From Symsagittifera roscoffensis (taxonomy: Eukaryota > Xenacoelomorpha > Acoela > Convolutidae), in contig NC_087063.1 of NCBI RefSeq assembly GCF_963678635.1, positions 61,977,850 through 62,041,849 of the forward strand: a stretch of DNA of 64,000 bases, read 5' to 3'. How positions within the stretch are numbered: the stretch's first letter is position 1; every line of letters starts with the position of its first letter. Below the pieces are notes generated by a model. It worked only from the letters and a program-made list of their open reading frames with translations, was not told where the DNA came from and made no database searches. Both the position numbers and the translations under genes were made by a program. Shown one piece after another: positions 19,770 through 31,980 of this stretch.

Positions 19770-20470
19770 GGAGGGACTGAGGTGATTGACCCGACACAAA
19801 TCAGATGCATGTAGAAAAAAAAGGAAATGCCACTGAAGTTTGATATGTTAGAAGAATACGCCACGTAATATATGCTATATTCACACTCAAAGATCACATC
19901 GAACGTCAAGATACGTTGCATGCGTGAAAAAAGCGCGTATCAAGTGCAAACCATCAAACTATCAAAACTTATAAGACTCAGTAAAATATTTGTGTGGGCT
20001 TTGGACAATTATGGCATCAGACCAGATGCGACAACGGTGGACGTATTCTTCTAATGGATACCAGCAAGACCTGAACAACAACTGATGAGTTTCCTTGGTT
20101 TTGGAGAATACTTGAGGGAATTCATCAAGGGCTACGCTGACAACGCATACCCGCTGCAACAACTAATGCGGCATAAAGGAAAGAAGTTCAAAAGAAACGA
20201 AAAAGCAGAAACAGCGTTTCCGAAAACATTGAAGGAACTGTGCGAAGCTCTGGTACCGTGCATGTCGACAGAAAACGACATGTACGTTGTTGATGCTGAT
20301 CCGTCGGGCTTAGCAATATCAGGTGAATTTCAACAAGGCCAAGGGTGGAAAAACGGTCTTGAGGCCAATTGCGTATGATAGCAAAATCCTCAGTGACACA
20401 AAAATTCAAAAAAGAGCACCAAAAGCGGAACTATTTCAGTCGTAACTTTTTTAGAGACATTTTTTTGTAG
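19770..20470 (+). pseudogene. Gypsy RT end, connection and RNase H
   Basis: A third RT start near 19800 breaks off. From about 20000 the end of RT is recognisable as GIRPDATTV. Then a 97-codon open segment at 20085-20378 has FLGFGEYLREFI (the FLGL-NYYR-FI motif), YPLQQLM, KKFKRNEKAETAF and a VVDADPSGLAISG RNase H core (usually D-DAS--GIGAVL). The frame then slips and continues as LRPIAYDSKILSDT, the RPIAYASR-L motif. Motif order is right for Ty3/Gypsy. Confidence 0.8.
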
Positions 20471-20899
20471 TAGAACCAATTTTGACAAGGAGACATACGA
20501 CAGTCTAGCTTTGACAAGGACGCCCAATAGATTTCATGACGCCCAATAGAAGATCACGCGGAGCTAACTAAAAAAATTAAGGATAAATTTACCCGTAAAG
20601 TAAAGAACAATACGATGGAAAGCTGCCGATAATTGAGTCAAGATTGGTCATCGAGACCTTCGAAATGAAGAGATACACCGTCTGAAAAAAAGGACTCGAC
20701 ACAATGGAATTCTTACGACTAGTACCGAAGTTAGCAGTCTGGGGGATTCAAAAACCACACGCGAGGTTGCTGAGCTGGAATTCATAATACTAAAGAAACC
20801 AAATACGCTAGTTCCTTAAATGACGGAAAGCGTTTATTTAGCACACGACGGACGGAATACTAGCCGGTAGAACTGAAGATGAAGAAAAAATCTTGCACA

Positions 20900-21938
20900 A
20901 GCACCACGTCATCAATTAACTACAGCTGACAGAAGTGCTTTTTGGATCATACAATCAGATGGGGAATCAGGGCATGGATAAAGTACGGCAAAGAATACTA
21001 CATGGTTTTGACTGGCCAGGAATGAGAAAAGTTCAAAGTTTGAATAGTTTGCATACTCGGGAACCGACTCGTTCTTAAGAAGCTTGAAGTTTTTCAAACC
21101 TTCGAGCTGATTCGACAATTTATCATCCGCAGACAAACAGACTAACGGAAAGACAGGGGTTTTTTGCTGTCTAGCGTGCTGAAGGTATAATTCTGTAGAA
21201 ACATCGCAATCAGGAAGATGTGTCCAACTCAAGTAGCGGCGGCGTACGAAAGCATGCAACATGCAACCACTGGCATCAATCCTTTTATGATTTTGACGGA
21301 AAAGAGGGCAATGCCATTAACTTTTTTTTATCTGGAGTATGAAAAACAGAATAATTCACCGCAAGGATAGTTGAAAAAAGCCATCCAGAGACAGCTAAAA
21401 ATGTGCGGTATTTGCAACTGGAGCACTGTCCAAGAAGGAATGCGTCAACGGAAGAAAAACTTTTATAAATACCTGGGGGCAAAAGCAATATGAAATAAGA
21501 CACTAAGTAGAGGTTTTTAAAAACAACATCACAACGAAAGGGACCAAAAAACTACTAAAAAATTGGAGGGGACCGGTTGGGACCACAGAGTTACACCTAC
21601 AAGGTAGGTTCTATCGCTTGAGCACTGGACGCGCGGCACGCTACAAAAACCTGAAAGCGCCCATACCATCAGCTAGTGATTGGTACATTCCACAGGGCAT
21701 GGAAGACCTCGACTTTCTGGTCTCAAACTGGTCTGTAATCAAGGAAAAAAACGACGGTAACGAGGCCGCGAGCCTGAGTGACACCGATGAAGTCGAGGTT
21801 AATTTGGATTCAGGTTCTCATATGGACAGAGACGAGAGAGAACCGGAAGAAGATGAAAAACAGAATTCAGCCGAACTCGACAACCCTCTAACATTGAACA
21901 CAAGAAGAGGAAGACGAAAAAAAACAAGCATAATTTAA
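20900..21938 (+). pseudogene. Gypsy integrase remnant and GPF/Y C-terminal domain
   Basis: Near 20950-21030 a frame gives MGNQGMDKVRQRIL followed by FDWPGMRK, matching the integrase zinc-binding region (H--GH-G--KT---I---YWPGM). The catalytic core is scrambled. From about 21540 to the TAA at 21938 the frame is open: NWRGPVGTTE, a GRFYRLSTG segment, then NLKAPIP, i.e. a GPF/Y module. It ends in an acidic E/D-rich tail and a basic RRGRRKK end. An ATG-less start of the open stretch and the upstream breaks make it a fragment. Confidence 0.75.
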
Positions 21939-24900
21939 AAGTTATGGGTACAATTTATAATTGACACAATAAAACCGAACTGATGGCAGAAATGGTGCGG
22001 CTATGGCTTGATGAGAGGTAGAATTCGTTTAGGAGTAGCACGCCCGATCTGCGCAGAAGAGTTGGGATATGGTGAAATAAGAAGTGGAGTTCAATAACAG
22101 CACTCCCGAAGTTGAAATGAACATATAGCAAGGTTAAACGAAAAGTAGGGAACCAAAAAAATTAAGATTTTTAGAACGGATGCCCAATCTACCGATTGGT
22201 GTGAAATAAGAGTCAGATATTTCAGATATAAAACTTATTTGGGAGAGGAGTCCAACATTCAGCTGGAATGCATGGGACAGACGTTTCAAAGTTCCCTCGA
22301 AGACTCTAAAGTCTACGCCAATATTTTTGACCAGAGTGGGGGTAAGACCGACACCAAAAATTTAATAATTAGGAAGCTCAGAGACATATGGGAAAAGGAT
22401 AGCGTAGAGGTTGAACATGATAACCCAAATCAGCCTTTGCTGGAGCCTTCAAAATATTCAAAATAGGAAACGAACACTCGGAGAACATTTTGATCAATGA
22501 TTGCGACTTCATTCTGTCAAAGAAGGCAAGCTCATCTTGCATAACCGCAGCTAAATCTTGCATCTTTCATAACCGCAGCTTTGAAACAAGATTATAAACG
22601 GTTTTCGAAAACGAATATCAGAAGGTAGAATTTTTGTGAAGATAGAGACCAGGGTTATGTGAAATGGCAGCATTCCCTCCCGCAGTGTCACAAACAACTG
22701 ACAAAATTCTTTGTTTTCCTCTTAAGAAGAATCAAAAACAAGAATACAGTGGACCGTGGTCGAGAGAGAAAAAAGAGAAAGTTGACTGCAGGCTTACGAT
22801 CCGCAAAGAGGCAGGTTGAATCCAAGAAAACACTTGGAACTCCTGCATGTGATCTTTGCAGAAACAGAAAAAACCGTACAACTCCAGTAAAAAATGAATT
22901 TTATCATCACCTAGGAACCAATCGAGGTGATTTGAAAATGGCACTACAACAAGAGGCGAATAAGGTGTCATGGGACTAAATCGAAGGAACCTGAAACTTG
23001 AGTTGGAATCGAACCTTCAAATGGCATTTAATGTTTATAGTTTGCACGCTATTTCTAGTTTGCACGGGAAAAACAAATTGTGCAGAATTTGGTTTGGCAT
23101 CGTAATTAATTACTTTTTGCTTCAAATTGAGTTTGAACTTTCATACAACTAAAATTCAAAAAATATAGCAAAGATTGGAGTAATTCTTTTAACGAGCGCG
23201 ACACTTTTGAGTTGAAAAATCTGGAGTTGATATTTTCGGAAGTGGGCAGTTCTGGTAAAAAGTAACCTTAAGCTTGCATTTCTTGAGTTGATACTTCCAG
23301 CTTTGGCTTCTTGAGTTGATACTTCTAAGATATTGCAGATTGTTCCTTGAAGTAAAGGCCAGATGCCATGACGAAGCCGGTGCCAGATGACTTGTACAAA
23401 CGCTTAACAGTGAACTTGTAGCCAAGTGGATGCCGTATTGCAGCTAAGTCACATGGTGAGGGCAGTGAGTCAGTCACGGATACACTCTTGATGATGGGCT
23501 GCACATCAGACGGAATCTCGGACAAAGAGCAGACTAGATGTTCTCGAACACTGATGGAGTCTGGTGGCGATATGTATTGGCCAGGAATCCCAGCCTGAGC
23601 CACAACAATGAGTATGGAGCAGGGGAACTCCCACTCCCAATCAGGCCGACTATGAGTAATGGATCGAAGTGCTACGGAGGAGTTCCTCAACAATATGCAC
23701 ATCAGAAAAACAAGACCAGAGGCAATGCCCAAATCTTGAAAAGACAGCTCTAATCTAAAGACTAGGCGTATAACATACATAACTGAACCGATTAAAAAAA
23801 CCAAACGTCTTACTAAAAAAAATTGATTGTGTTCAAGTCAAACGGGCGCTTGAGAAAAAAAAGGGTAAACAGTTGTCAATAACAAAGGATTCAGAAATAG
23901 AGACTAGCTCATTAGTTGCTGAATCTACACCTTCACCAGTAGAACCGAGGTCGAAGAAGAAAAAGCGAGAGGTAGAAGAGCACAGCCCATCTGGGAAAAC
24001 TGTGTTTAAAAATGTTTAAGAAAGGTATTCTCGATTAAGCTGACTAGATGGAAGACCTCGGACTACAGATTCAACTCAAATTCCGGATAATTGAAGGCGC
24101 TACTCTGTAGGTCGAGGATTTGCCAGATCCGTGTGATCTCGCCATGAGCACAGAATGGGGCTCAAGCCAACATCAGCACATTAGTTATTATGTTATAGAA
24201 GGTCCACTAGAGTCTAATTTAGCGAGGAGTAAATCTTGTTCATGGCAAGCTGCCCTATATATGGTCAAAAAACTTGAGAGCTGTCTGAAACGCTTGCCTA
24301 TTGCGACAAATAGAAGAGAAGCAACAGCAAGCTGACGAAAACAACCTAGAGCAGAGGAGTAAGCCGGCCAGAAGTTCGGAAACACTCCTGCAGGAGTGTT
24401 TTGAGTCTTAGACGAGGACTCGTTCCTCGGCAAAACTTTGATGGCAAATCTCTTTGTCCGGAAGGAGAGACAGTTACTAATCGCTTGGTGCCTGGTGGAA
24501 GGATCTCAGATCACACGATAAGTTGAAAATGGGACGCAACGGTCTGAGCATCTATAATATGCTGGCACTGCACATAGCTGGTGACGAGTCTGGATTGAGG
24601 GTAGCTAGGATAAAGGATGCGATGTGTCTCTTGAGATTGATAACGTCTGCGATTCCTGATGCTGTGATTTTGGCTGGCCATCATAATGCTAAGAAGGGAA
24701 AAGCCTTGCAAATATGAGATTCAATCGCTCTCATGGACGTATACGGAAGTGTAGGGATTGAAAAGCACGACCAGTCTGGAGTTTCTCTAGAGAACCATGC
24801 GAAGATTGATGGAATCAGAAGGTTCTCGAACAAGAAATTTGATAACAGCCACGTCGTTCACCGCCAACTCATGAAGGATGAAGACTACTCAAAACTAACG

Positions 24901-25694
24901 AAGGAAAAAAAAAACGATATGTATCAGGTATCTTGGGTAGTTTTTAATACCTTTTATTGAGTGTTGAAGTATGGTTGCATATATAGTTTTCGAAGTTGCC
25001 GAGTTATTGAAAATCTGGACGGATGAAGTAGTAGAAATTGGTGTCCTGGAAACAGAAAACCAAAAATAATGTTGCTTCTTTAGAAGCAGTTCAAGATAAT
25101 CTATGTACCTAAATAAGAGGAGAGGGTAAAAGTGAGCCTTGGTGGAGAAAAAAATATTCTGGTCATGAACGTTGGCGTAGTGTGGAGAAGATTAGGCTAT
25201 CTAGAAAGCTCCAGAAACATGAGGCTATTCCAGAAAGATATGGTTGTTGGCCAGTCGGTATGAAGATCTGGGGGATATGCATAGAGTTTATAAACTGATG
25301 ATGCCCTCTAGGATTTGTCTGGATCTTGTGACGGAAGCTCTCGCACAACATTTCATTCGTTTCAGATAAAAGACATGACTGCGTGGTTTGTAGTCATCAC
25401 AGAAAAATTGCAAAGGAATTTAAATATCCTAGCGGACTGCTATGCCAGCACGACTAGGAACCTAGCGACATAACCCAGAATTTTGGTGAGAATGATCAGC
25501 AAGGAATCATTTGCATAACAAAGTCTAGACCTTAATTGGTCAGCGCGACTACTGAGGAAACGTGACCAGGAGCAAAAAAAATAAAGCAAAAACAAATCAA
25601 AGGATAGAAAGCAGGTCTAGAGGACGGAACACCATTTCCGCTAAGCGAAGTAAATGGGCTACCGATTAAAGCAAAACCCTTAGTGAGATCAGTC
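21939..25694. other. Unassigned, degenerate region
   Basis: Only short frames are present on either strand. The longest are a 159-codon minus-strand frame at 23325-23804 and plus-strand frames of 60-110 codons near 21.6, 22.7, 24.5 and 24.7 kb. Plus-strand peptides at 24523-24717 and 24733-24960 look compositionally protein-like but match no family I know. The region may be the 3' tail or LTR of the decayed Gypsy element plus other old insertions. Confidence 0.4.
24381..24429. repeat. Perfect 22-bp palindrome with adjacent hairpin
   Basis: Bases 24381-24402 (AAACACTCCTG followed by its exact reverse complement) form a perfect palindrome with no spacer. Twelve bases on, CGAGGA (24414-24419) and TCCTCG (24424-24429) form a second small stem-loop. 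Confidence 0.7.
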
Positions 25695-25946
25695 ATGGCG
25701 AGTTTTAAGGTGAAACTCCGTCCTCACGGTGGTGGTGGATATGTCAAGCCTGCGGATCCTTATGACAAGGCATTTACAGTTCCGAAATGTGTGCGTTTGG
25801 CATGGATATCCCATCACTCGCACGCTGTTGTGAATAAAATCAATCTTTATCAGCTTCAACGACGAGATGGCAATTTCGAAGCAGATCACGGTACTGAACG
25901 TTTCCGCGCCCATTTCATCAAAACCGGACTGAGAGAGTCTGAATGA
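25695..25946 (+). CDS. Short ORF running into the first macro-repeat unit
   Basis: An ATG at 25695 opens 83 codons with balanced composition, a GGGG turn, several His and a basic start (MASFKVKLRPH). The last ~11 codons lie inside the macro-repeat, since the homology shared with the next units starts at 25913. The frame is therefore a junction product or an exon cut by the repeat. No family recognised; no splice sites chosen. Confidence 0.2.
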   Translation: MASFKVKLRPHGGGGYVKPADPYDKAFTVPKCVRLAWISHHSHAVVNKINLYQLQRRDGNFEADHGTERFRAHFIKTGLRESE

Positions 25947-26479
25947 CATTCAGAGAGTTCTTCAGACTAGAGACAGAATCAAGAGCTCGACCTTGAGCGT
26001 GACCTCCGGTTGAAAATCCGAGAAAAAAAACATCTAAAGACAATTATTGTGATTTCTCTTAAGTGATCTAACTCTTTTACAATTCTTGCAAAACAATTTT
26101 CTGATTTGGCTGGTAAGAAAAAAGTTCTAAAGGACTTCTAAAGTCAGATTTTTGTGCAGGTTGATGCCAAAATTAATTGCTGTTTATTACCGGCAAGCCA
26201 ATTTTATAATTCTTTTAGTGAGAAGCTGAAGTTTTCAAGAGCAGCAAACTTTAAAGTAACAACTGGCCTCAAATCTCATTTTGCTGGTATACTGGAGAGT
26301 AACTGATACAACGACGACGCACCATTAATAAAATGACCCAAAACCCTTGGAGTATATGCCAGTCGGTCATATGAGAGAAGTTTGTTTTGGTTCGAGTTGA
26401 ATTTTTCGAATTAGCCTTGTCATGCTCACGTATATCGCAGCAATTGCAATACCAGAACTAGGAAAAGGAATAACCAAAG

Positions 26480-27247
26480 TAAAAACTGCGGGAAAGTTGA
26501 AAAATCAGCTGAGCGTCAAAATGCTTATCGCCATTTGGCTATAAAAACTAAAATTGAGTAGAGTTGTTTTGTTATTGACTGAGAGCACAAAGAGTGCATA
26601 TTTGGTGCAAACTGTGGGGTAAGAGACACCTTGATCGAGAACTTTGACCACTGACCCATAGGTCCACAATTTACTTGAGCAACTTCGTTATAAAGACTTC
26701 TTGACTGTTTTTTTATGAATTTCTTGAGTTATACTTTACAAATTTTCGTGAGTTATAGTTAAATTACTTGATCGTGCGTGGAGTTAGTTTCGAGTTGTTG
26801 CCCAGAAAAGGAAATAATCAGTGCATTTAGTTGAGTGCATTTTGTCTAGTTATGTTGAACCTAGTTCCTAGTTGGGTCCCATTTTGTCTAGTTATGTCTA
26901 GTTCCTGTTTTTATTCACCAAAAATGGTTCAAATATACTTTGGCCGATAAAAACAATTGTTGAATACTTGAGGTACCAGCCCTGTTTCCAATGTCCTCTG
27001 GTTCGCTTGTCCTCTGTATTTGGAAACCTGGCCATGGAGGCGTGCTTATTTCTATCTGGAGAATGTGTGGAATGTTTCTTTTTACGCTGTAGCGATCCCA
27101 AAGTTTCATATCATAAACGAACAGCATTATGGCTCCGACTGATTGATGAACAAAAGCATAAGAGCTTGCGCTCCTGACATATGAGCTAATGGTCAAGAGC
27201 ACTAGTTTGCCTATGATCATATGTGACTTGAAGGAACGAATGTTACA
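26480..27247 (+). repeat. LTR-A-like segment in unit 1
   Basis: Ordered short blocks are shared with the LTR-B segments at 48.6-49.27, 53.65-54.35 and 61.93-62.64 kb: gcgggaaa-ttga, gtagagttgt-ttgtt, gagtgcattttgt, ccctgttt, gctccgactga-tga, catatgtga and gaatgttaca. It also has TATA-like tataaaa strings. The end (gttaca) matches the TG...CA habit of LTRs. Taken as a solo LTR of a diverged relative of LTR-B. Confidence 0.5.
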
Positions 27248-28748
27248 GAGAGGTAGAAGAGTTTTTGGTTGATAATTTTGTGTCGCTTTCTTTGCGGCTT
27301 TCATCTATTTTTGTCAGTTAGTTTGGCATGCTATGTATGGGTTTTTATCATGGTGCAATGCTTTGGTTCATCTGTTTTTTCCAATCAAATTTCTTTGCAC
27401 CCTTACGCGGAGCCAAGAGAAGTGGGCGTAAGTAAACTACAGCTATGAGAACAAACGACAGCAAACCCCTTCGAGGAAAAGACGTAACCGAAGATGAATG
27501 GTGTGGCCTGTCTTCTCTCAAAAGTGCCTGAGATTCTCTAGGCATTCAAATTCGAATGCCCCTGTACTGCATTCAGTGAAATTCCGTCTTTTTTAGAGCC
27601 ACGACACCTCCACAGGACAGATCAGAAGCGACCAGACGCTGTGTCCTAGGGGCTGTTGGTAGGCAGCTCCTGAGGGATGTAACGATAGTTGACTCACAAG
27701 CCCATAGTAGAATAAGCGCAGGCTCGGTTTGTAACTTCGGAACGACCACGACCGAGGCAGAAGATCGAAAATCTGACAAATATAGAAATTTGATGGTTAT
27801 TTTTTTTCAACCAATAGCTTTTGAAGTTCAGGGTGCCGCCGGCCCCAGCACTGAAATTTTTCTGAATAAGCCTCAATTACTATAATACTTTCGATCTTCT
27901 GATTTCTACTGGAAAAAAAAGTGTTAATAAAACTTTTTTGTGCAGTTTACAAAAAGTTACGTCGTCGTGCAATTTCCTCATCGTACAACTTACAAAAGGT
28001 TCCATCGATTGTTTTTAAAATGCAGTTCAATGCAGTGGAGCCAATAGTAATTTTTTTTAGATGAAAATTTTGCTTGTTTTGTTAATCTACTTGTCTAAAA
28101 TTTCACTTGTTTTGCAAATTTCTACTGTTGATTGAAAATCGCAAAACTTAACGAGACAAACGTTCAAAGTTTTTGGTAGATCTTGTTTGGACGTTGTACA
28201 TTTTTTCGACTTTCGTCTCATTTTCATCAGCGGTTTACGTTTCACTCTCTGTCGATTGTGTTGATATATGCTGGCTTCCTGCAGAGCCACGACGGCGGTA
28301 CTCCGGAAAAGCAAATCAGCAATTTCTCTTGAAGGCCTGGGCGATCTCCGTGACCAATCGCTGGAATGGCACTTTTCGGATTAACAGCTCATTTGACTTC
28401 TAGTATCTCCTGGTCTTCCTCGCCAGCAGTTCCTTACCGCGTTGATGAGCGCTCTTTGTCTTGTCTTGCAAATTGTCTTGACGCTTCTTTTCGTCGCTGT
28501 ATTTTGAAGTTTATATTATAAATGCAGCAAATTAGTAGATGCAAATTCTGTTTCACTAAAAAGATGGATCACTTGTACTAATTTTTTGTTGATGTTTAAT
28601 TGGGTTTCTACCTTGTGATTGATATCAATTCCAAAACAAAAACCGTTCAAAAGCTAATTAGCTAAGCTATTTTCCTACAGGCTATAGCTGTGTAGATTGA
28701 AGGAAAAAAATTGCTTTTTTAAAACATATCTCAAGCTTCAGAGAGAAG
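27248..28748. other. Interval between LTR-A and LINE in unit 1
   Basis: No gene recognised. It includes the 393-bp deletion point (about 27870). The part after about 28080 lies directly upstream of the LINE ORF1 and is probably its 5' region. Equivalent intervals are 34376-36269 and 41899-43797. Confidence 0.4.
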
Positions 28749-30874
28749 ACTGATGTGAAAGGACTAAAACAGGAAATTGAAGAATTGCAAGCTGAAACCA
28801 AAGATAATGATTTATCGATAATTACTCAAATACACGAAAAAAAGAAAACGGAAGAAAAATTGGCTACTACCGCCCCTCTTTCCGAATTAAAAGCTTTTAA
28901 AAAGCAAATGAATCAAACAAAAAACTGACAACTCAAAAAATATATAAAGAAAAAGTTTCCAGGCATCCCCGAACTAAAAACAGACAATAGTCATGAAAGA
29001 TACAAACATGATCTCAAGTAGGTTGAAGAGCTCACGAAACACTTGGAATTAATTTGCAATGTCACTCATACAAAACGACTGGGAAAATTTGAAGGGAAAG
29101 ATCGTATTCATTATTGTCAAGATTGACAGTAACGATGCAAAACGGTTAATTATCTTGTCACTTGGCAAAATTAAAGACTACAAAACACCCGTTTTTATAA
29201 GAAAAATTTTTAAAGCCAGTTAGAGAAGCTGTTAAAAATTAACTGCTGCAAAAACGCAGAGAAATGATAAGCAATGGTAACAAAGAAAGTAAAATAAGAA
29301 TTTTTAATCTCAATTTGCAGCAACAGAGGGACAAAAAATGGGCTGATATTGAAACTAACGAAAACTTAAGCACTTCAATTGAATAACTAAAGTCAGATTT
29401 TGCTTATTGATAAGCAACAAAAAAACGTGGACGTCGTTTGCTTAACAGAGACATGGCCAACAATTGACATACCTGACGAGAGTTTTTTCCTAAATAGCGG
29501 TTAAAAGTTTGCTTCGCGAACGAATTTTTTGAAAAACAAATATTGAACATGTTGCAATCAAAGTTCGACCAAAAGATGACTTAACAGTAATGTAATATGT
29601 TGTTTATATAAACCCACAAAACCAGTCGCTATAGGTGGCCAGAGTAAGTGATGACATCCCTGATAGAAAACATCACGACCTGTGCAAAAAATGACAAACT
29701 GTAAATCAGTCATACTTACGGTAGATTTGAAATTCGAGTACACTAATTGCCAGACATTATATTCGCAGAATGAACATTAATTGAAAACTTTTGAGTGTTA
29801 TCGGAGTTAAACTTCTTTGGGTCCCTAAAACAAAAAGAGAAACATAATCATCAACCGATCTCGGGCAAATGAATTTAACAAAAGCTTCAAATCGGACCAC
29901 GAAGTCTTTATTGTTTCACTGCAACTAGAAACAGAAGTTAAGCACAAAAGTAAACCGAAAAAGTTTGCTTTTAACAATGTAGCATGGAAAAACCTAAGCT
30001 ACGATATAGAAGAACACCCTTTTGATCTTTATTGCTTTTGTAGCGTTGATGAACTACAGAAGCAATGCTACAAATGACTTGATTTTAAAATAACCGAAAA
30101 TGTTTCCCAAAAAAACCACACACAGATTGAATCTTCCTCCATGGGTTGGAATTGGAGACCTCACACCTCTTTGAAACAATATCAGCTCTCAAACCAAAAC
30201 TTTCGAAAAAATCTTCTCTAAACAGAATTGTCAAACTTCAGATTGAATGAAAGTGAGATCAATGAAAAGAAAAAAAACGAAGAATTTGACAAAGTTGCAA
30301 ACTAACAAGGCATGTGGCCCAGACCGGATAGGAAACACAGTGCTCAAAATTCTACCGTTTTTGTCCAAGACATTATTAATGGTTTTCAAAACAGCCCTAA
30401 AAAGGTTTCTTTCCATGCTGTTGGAAGATAGTGAAGTGATACCAATATTTTAGGACAAGAACAGATCAATGATTGAACAATACCGACCCATAAGTTTTTA
30501 TCAAAAGTCAAGGAAAAAATTGTTTTTGATGAATTAAGTGACATTATAAAAAAAGATTGGACCAATCGCAACATGGATTTAGAAGATATCGGTTAGTTGT
30601 GATTCTATTTTCGATTTAGTTTTTTGATTTTCTATACAAACAAAGAAAGGATACGATAAAAAGGAAAAATGAACGTTTTGTTGTATACCTTGACTTCAAA
30701 AATGCTTGCATTAAAAGAAACATCTCCTCTCTTGCTGATAAAAACACTAAACCCAATGCGTACGTGGGATTTGAAAAACTTGTTATAGCCTTCAAACAAA
30801 AGAAAATTTTGATACTTCGACCGTTTTTTGGAACTTTTTCTGATTACGTGTCAATTCTCAAGTTAAATGTTTAA
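28749..30874 (+). pseudogene. CR1/Jockey-like LINE in unit 1: ORF1, endonuclease and N-terminal RT remnants
   Basis: A coiled-coil ORF1 start (KQEIEELQAETKD) at 28749-28928 is followed by a broken ORF1 core (THTKRLGK; SLGKIKDYKTPVF). The APE-type endonuclease shows DVVCLTETW at 29427-29456 and SDHEVFIVSL from 29892. RT starts with NKACGPDRIG at 30304-30333, then EQYRPIS. The RT palm, including YADD, is absent: at about 30708 the sequence jumps to the C-terminal SSLADKNTKPNAY segment, a gap of about 496 bp relative to 51072-51567. Many stops and shifts mean no product. The element is on the + strand. Confidence 0.85.
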
Positions 30875-31980
30875 ACGAGAAACCGATTTTGGGAATCGTG
30901 TCAACTTTGGCCATGACAATTTTGCAGCAGTAAAAAATTGAAACTAACGTTTCAACCCAAGAAAAATGTTTACTCCTAAGAAGCGGTTGCTCGAAGATTT
31001 CCTACAGAAGCCGCTACTCCTTAAGTTTTCGTTAAAAAAACGTAATTTTTTGTGTATTTTTCAAAAATCTCATAAATCTCATTGTTTTTCTCACTAACCT
31101 TCAAAGAGAAACAATTAAGGTTTTTGGCAAAGTCTAATTTTTGAATTACGTCTTTCGTCCCGCATTAGTATAAATATTCAAACAGTATCAAACTCATGCC
31201 TCCAGCTTTAGCTGAGCCTCAGCTGTCCTCCATCGAAACTTATTTTAATTGAACATTTTGTTTTCGTTCTATATATTTTATGGTTGCATTTTATCGCAAG
31301 TGGTAGGAAGCTCGACTTCACCTGTGTTTAATTTTCTTCTTTTTCCCCACGCAAAATCAGCTACCAGAGATAATCACCGGGAAGAGTGAAATGATATATC
31401 ATATTAAAGGCCTTAGAGACGTATTTCGAACGACTTGAAAAATACTTGAATTTTTTCTTTTTTGTCTCAATTCGAACAATTAAGCAAGCGAGAAGGCTTA
31501 CAGAAGCTTTTTTAAAAAAATTAAAAATTTGTAATAACCTTATTTGAAACTTAATAATTTAGTTCACTCGAGTACTTTTTTAAAAATGTTTTAGGGCCTC
31601 TTTTCAATAAAAAATTAAAAAAACCTGCAAAAAATTGTGTTGTTTTTAGGTCTGTAATTTTTTTTTAGTAATTTTTCTACATAGAAAATTTTTCTTTGAA
31701 TTTTGCTTATTTACCATGATTGTCGAAAATGATTATCCTTTTTTGTTTTGTTCGGCTCCTTTTATCTAACCACGATAAGAAATGACACTAAAAACTATAA
31801 AAATGTTTTGTATTTCTAATGACTGGAATTGGAATACTCTTTGCTATTTTCACATTAGCCGGCAATGCTTGTTTCATTATGTTTTTGATTTTTTATAATT
31901 TGTAATTTTTTTCGTCTCTCAAATGCGGAGTAGTAAGTAAACTGAAAAACTAATTTGATGATTTTTTGAATTCAATTTAG
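30875..31980. other. AT-rich tail of unit 1
   Basis: Homopolymer-rich AT DNA after the LINE, with no gene. A near-perfect palindrome, AGCTGAG-C-CTCAGCT, is at 31210-31224 and conserved in the other units. The tail ends in a pyrimidine-plus-AG string (gaattcaatttag) just before the conserved frame. Counterparts are 38396-39501 and 46521-47335. Confidence 0.45.

Larger units (their letters stand above)
17215..19865 (+). repeat. Three tandem copies of a ~0.95-kb RT-containing segment
   Basis: Anchor sequences recur in order. A pre-RT part (tcgagc-tg-tcg...ttccaga) is near 17290, 18610 and 19575. The string gggaggga is at 17514, 18831 and 19769. The start of RT (cagatgca...gaaa) is at 17542, 18868 and about 19802. 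Spacing between the second and third copies is 938 bp; between the first and second it is 1,317 bp, which is about 968 bp plus the internal 349-bp duplication. Copies are strongly diverged from each other, so the triplication is old. Confidence 0.8.
15200..21938 (+). mobile_element. Decayed second Ty3/Gypsy element
   Basis: Gag, RT, RNase H, integrase zinc finger and GPF/Y tail are all recognisable in the correct order but spread over three frames with many stops. Codon use is purine-rich (AGA, GAA, AAG) and unlike the first element. The RT part is tandemly multiplied. LTRs were not found. Confidence 0.8.

Noticed and set aside
23325-23804. 159-codon minus-strand open frame
   Set aside because: No motif, no recognisable family, low-complexity hydrophobic start and no neighbouring gene signals. 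Probably chance in degenerate DNA, though it is the longest unexplained minus-strand frame there.
26898-27304. Minus-strand frames of 67 and 129 codons repeated in units 1-3
   Set aside because: They lie within LTR-A and are conserved only because the DNA was recently duplicated; no protein-like features.
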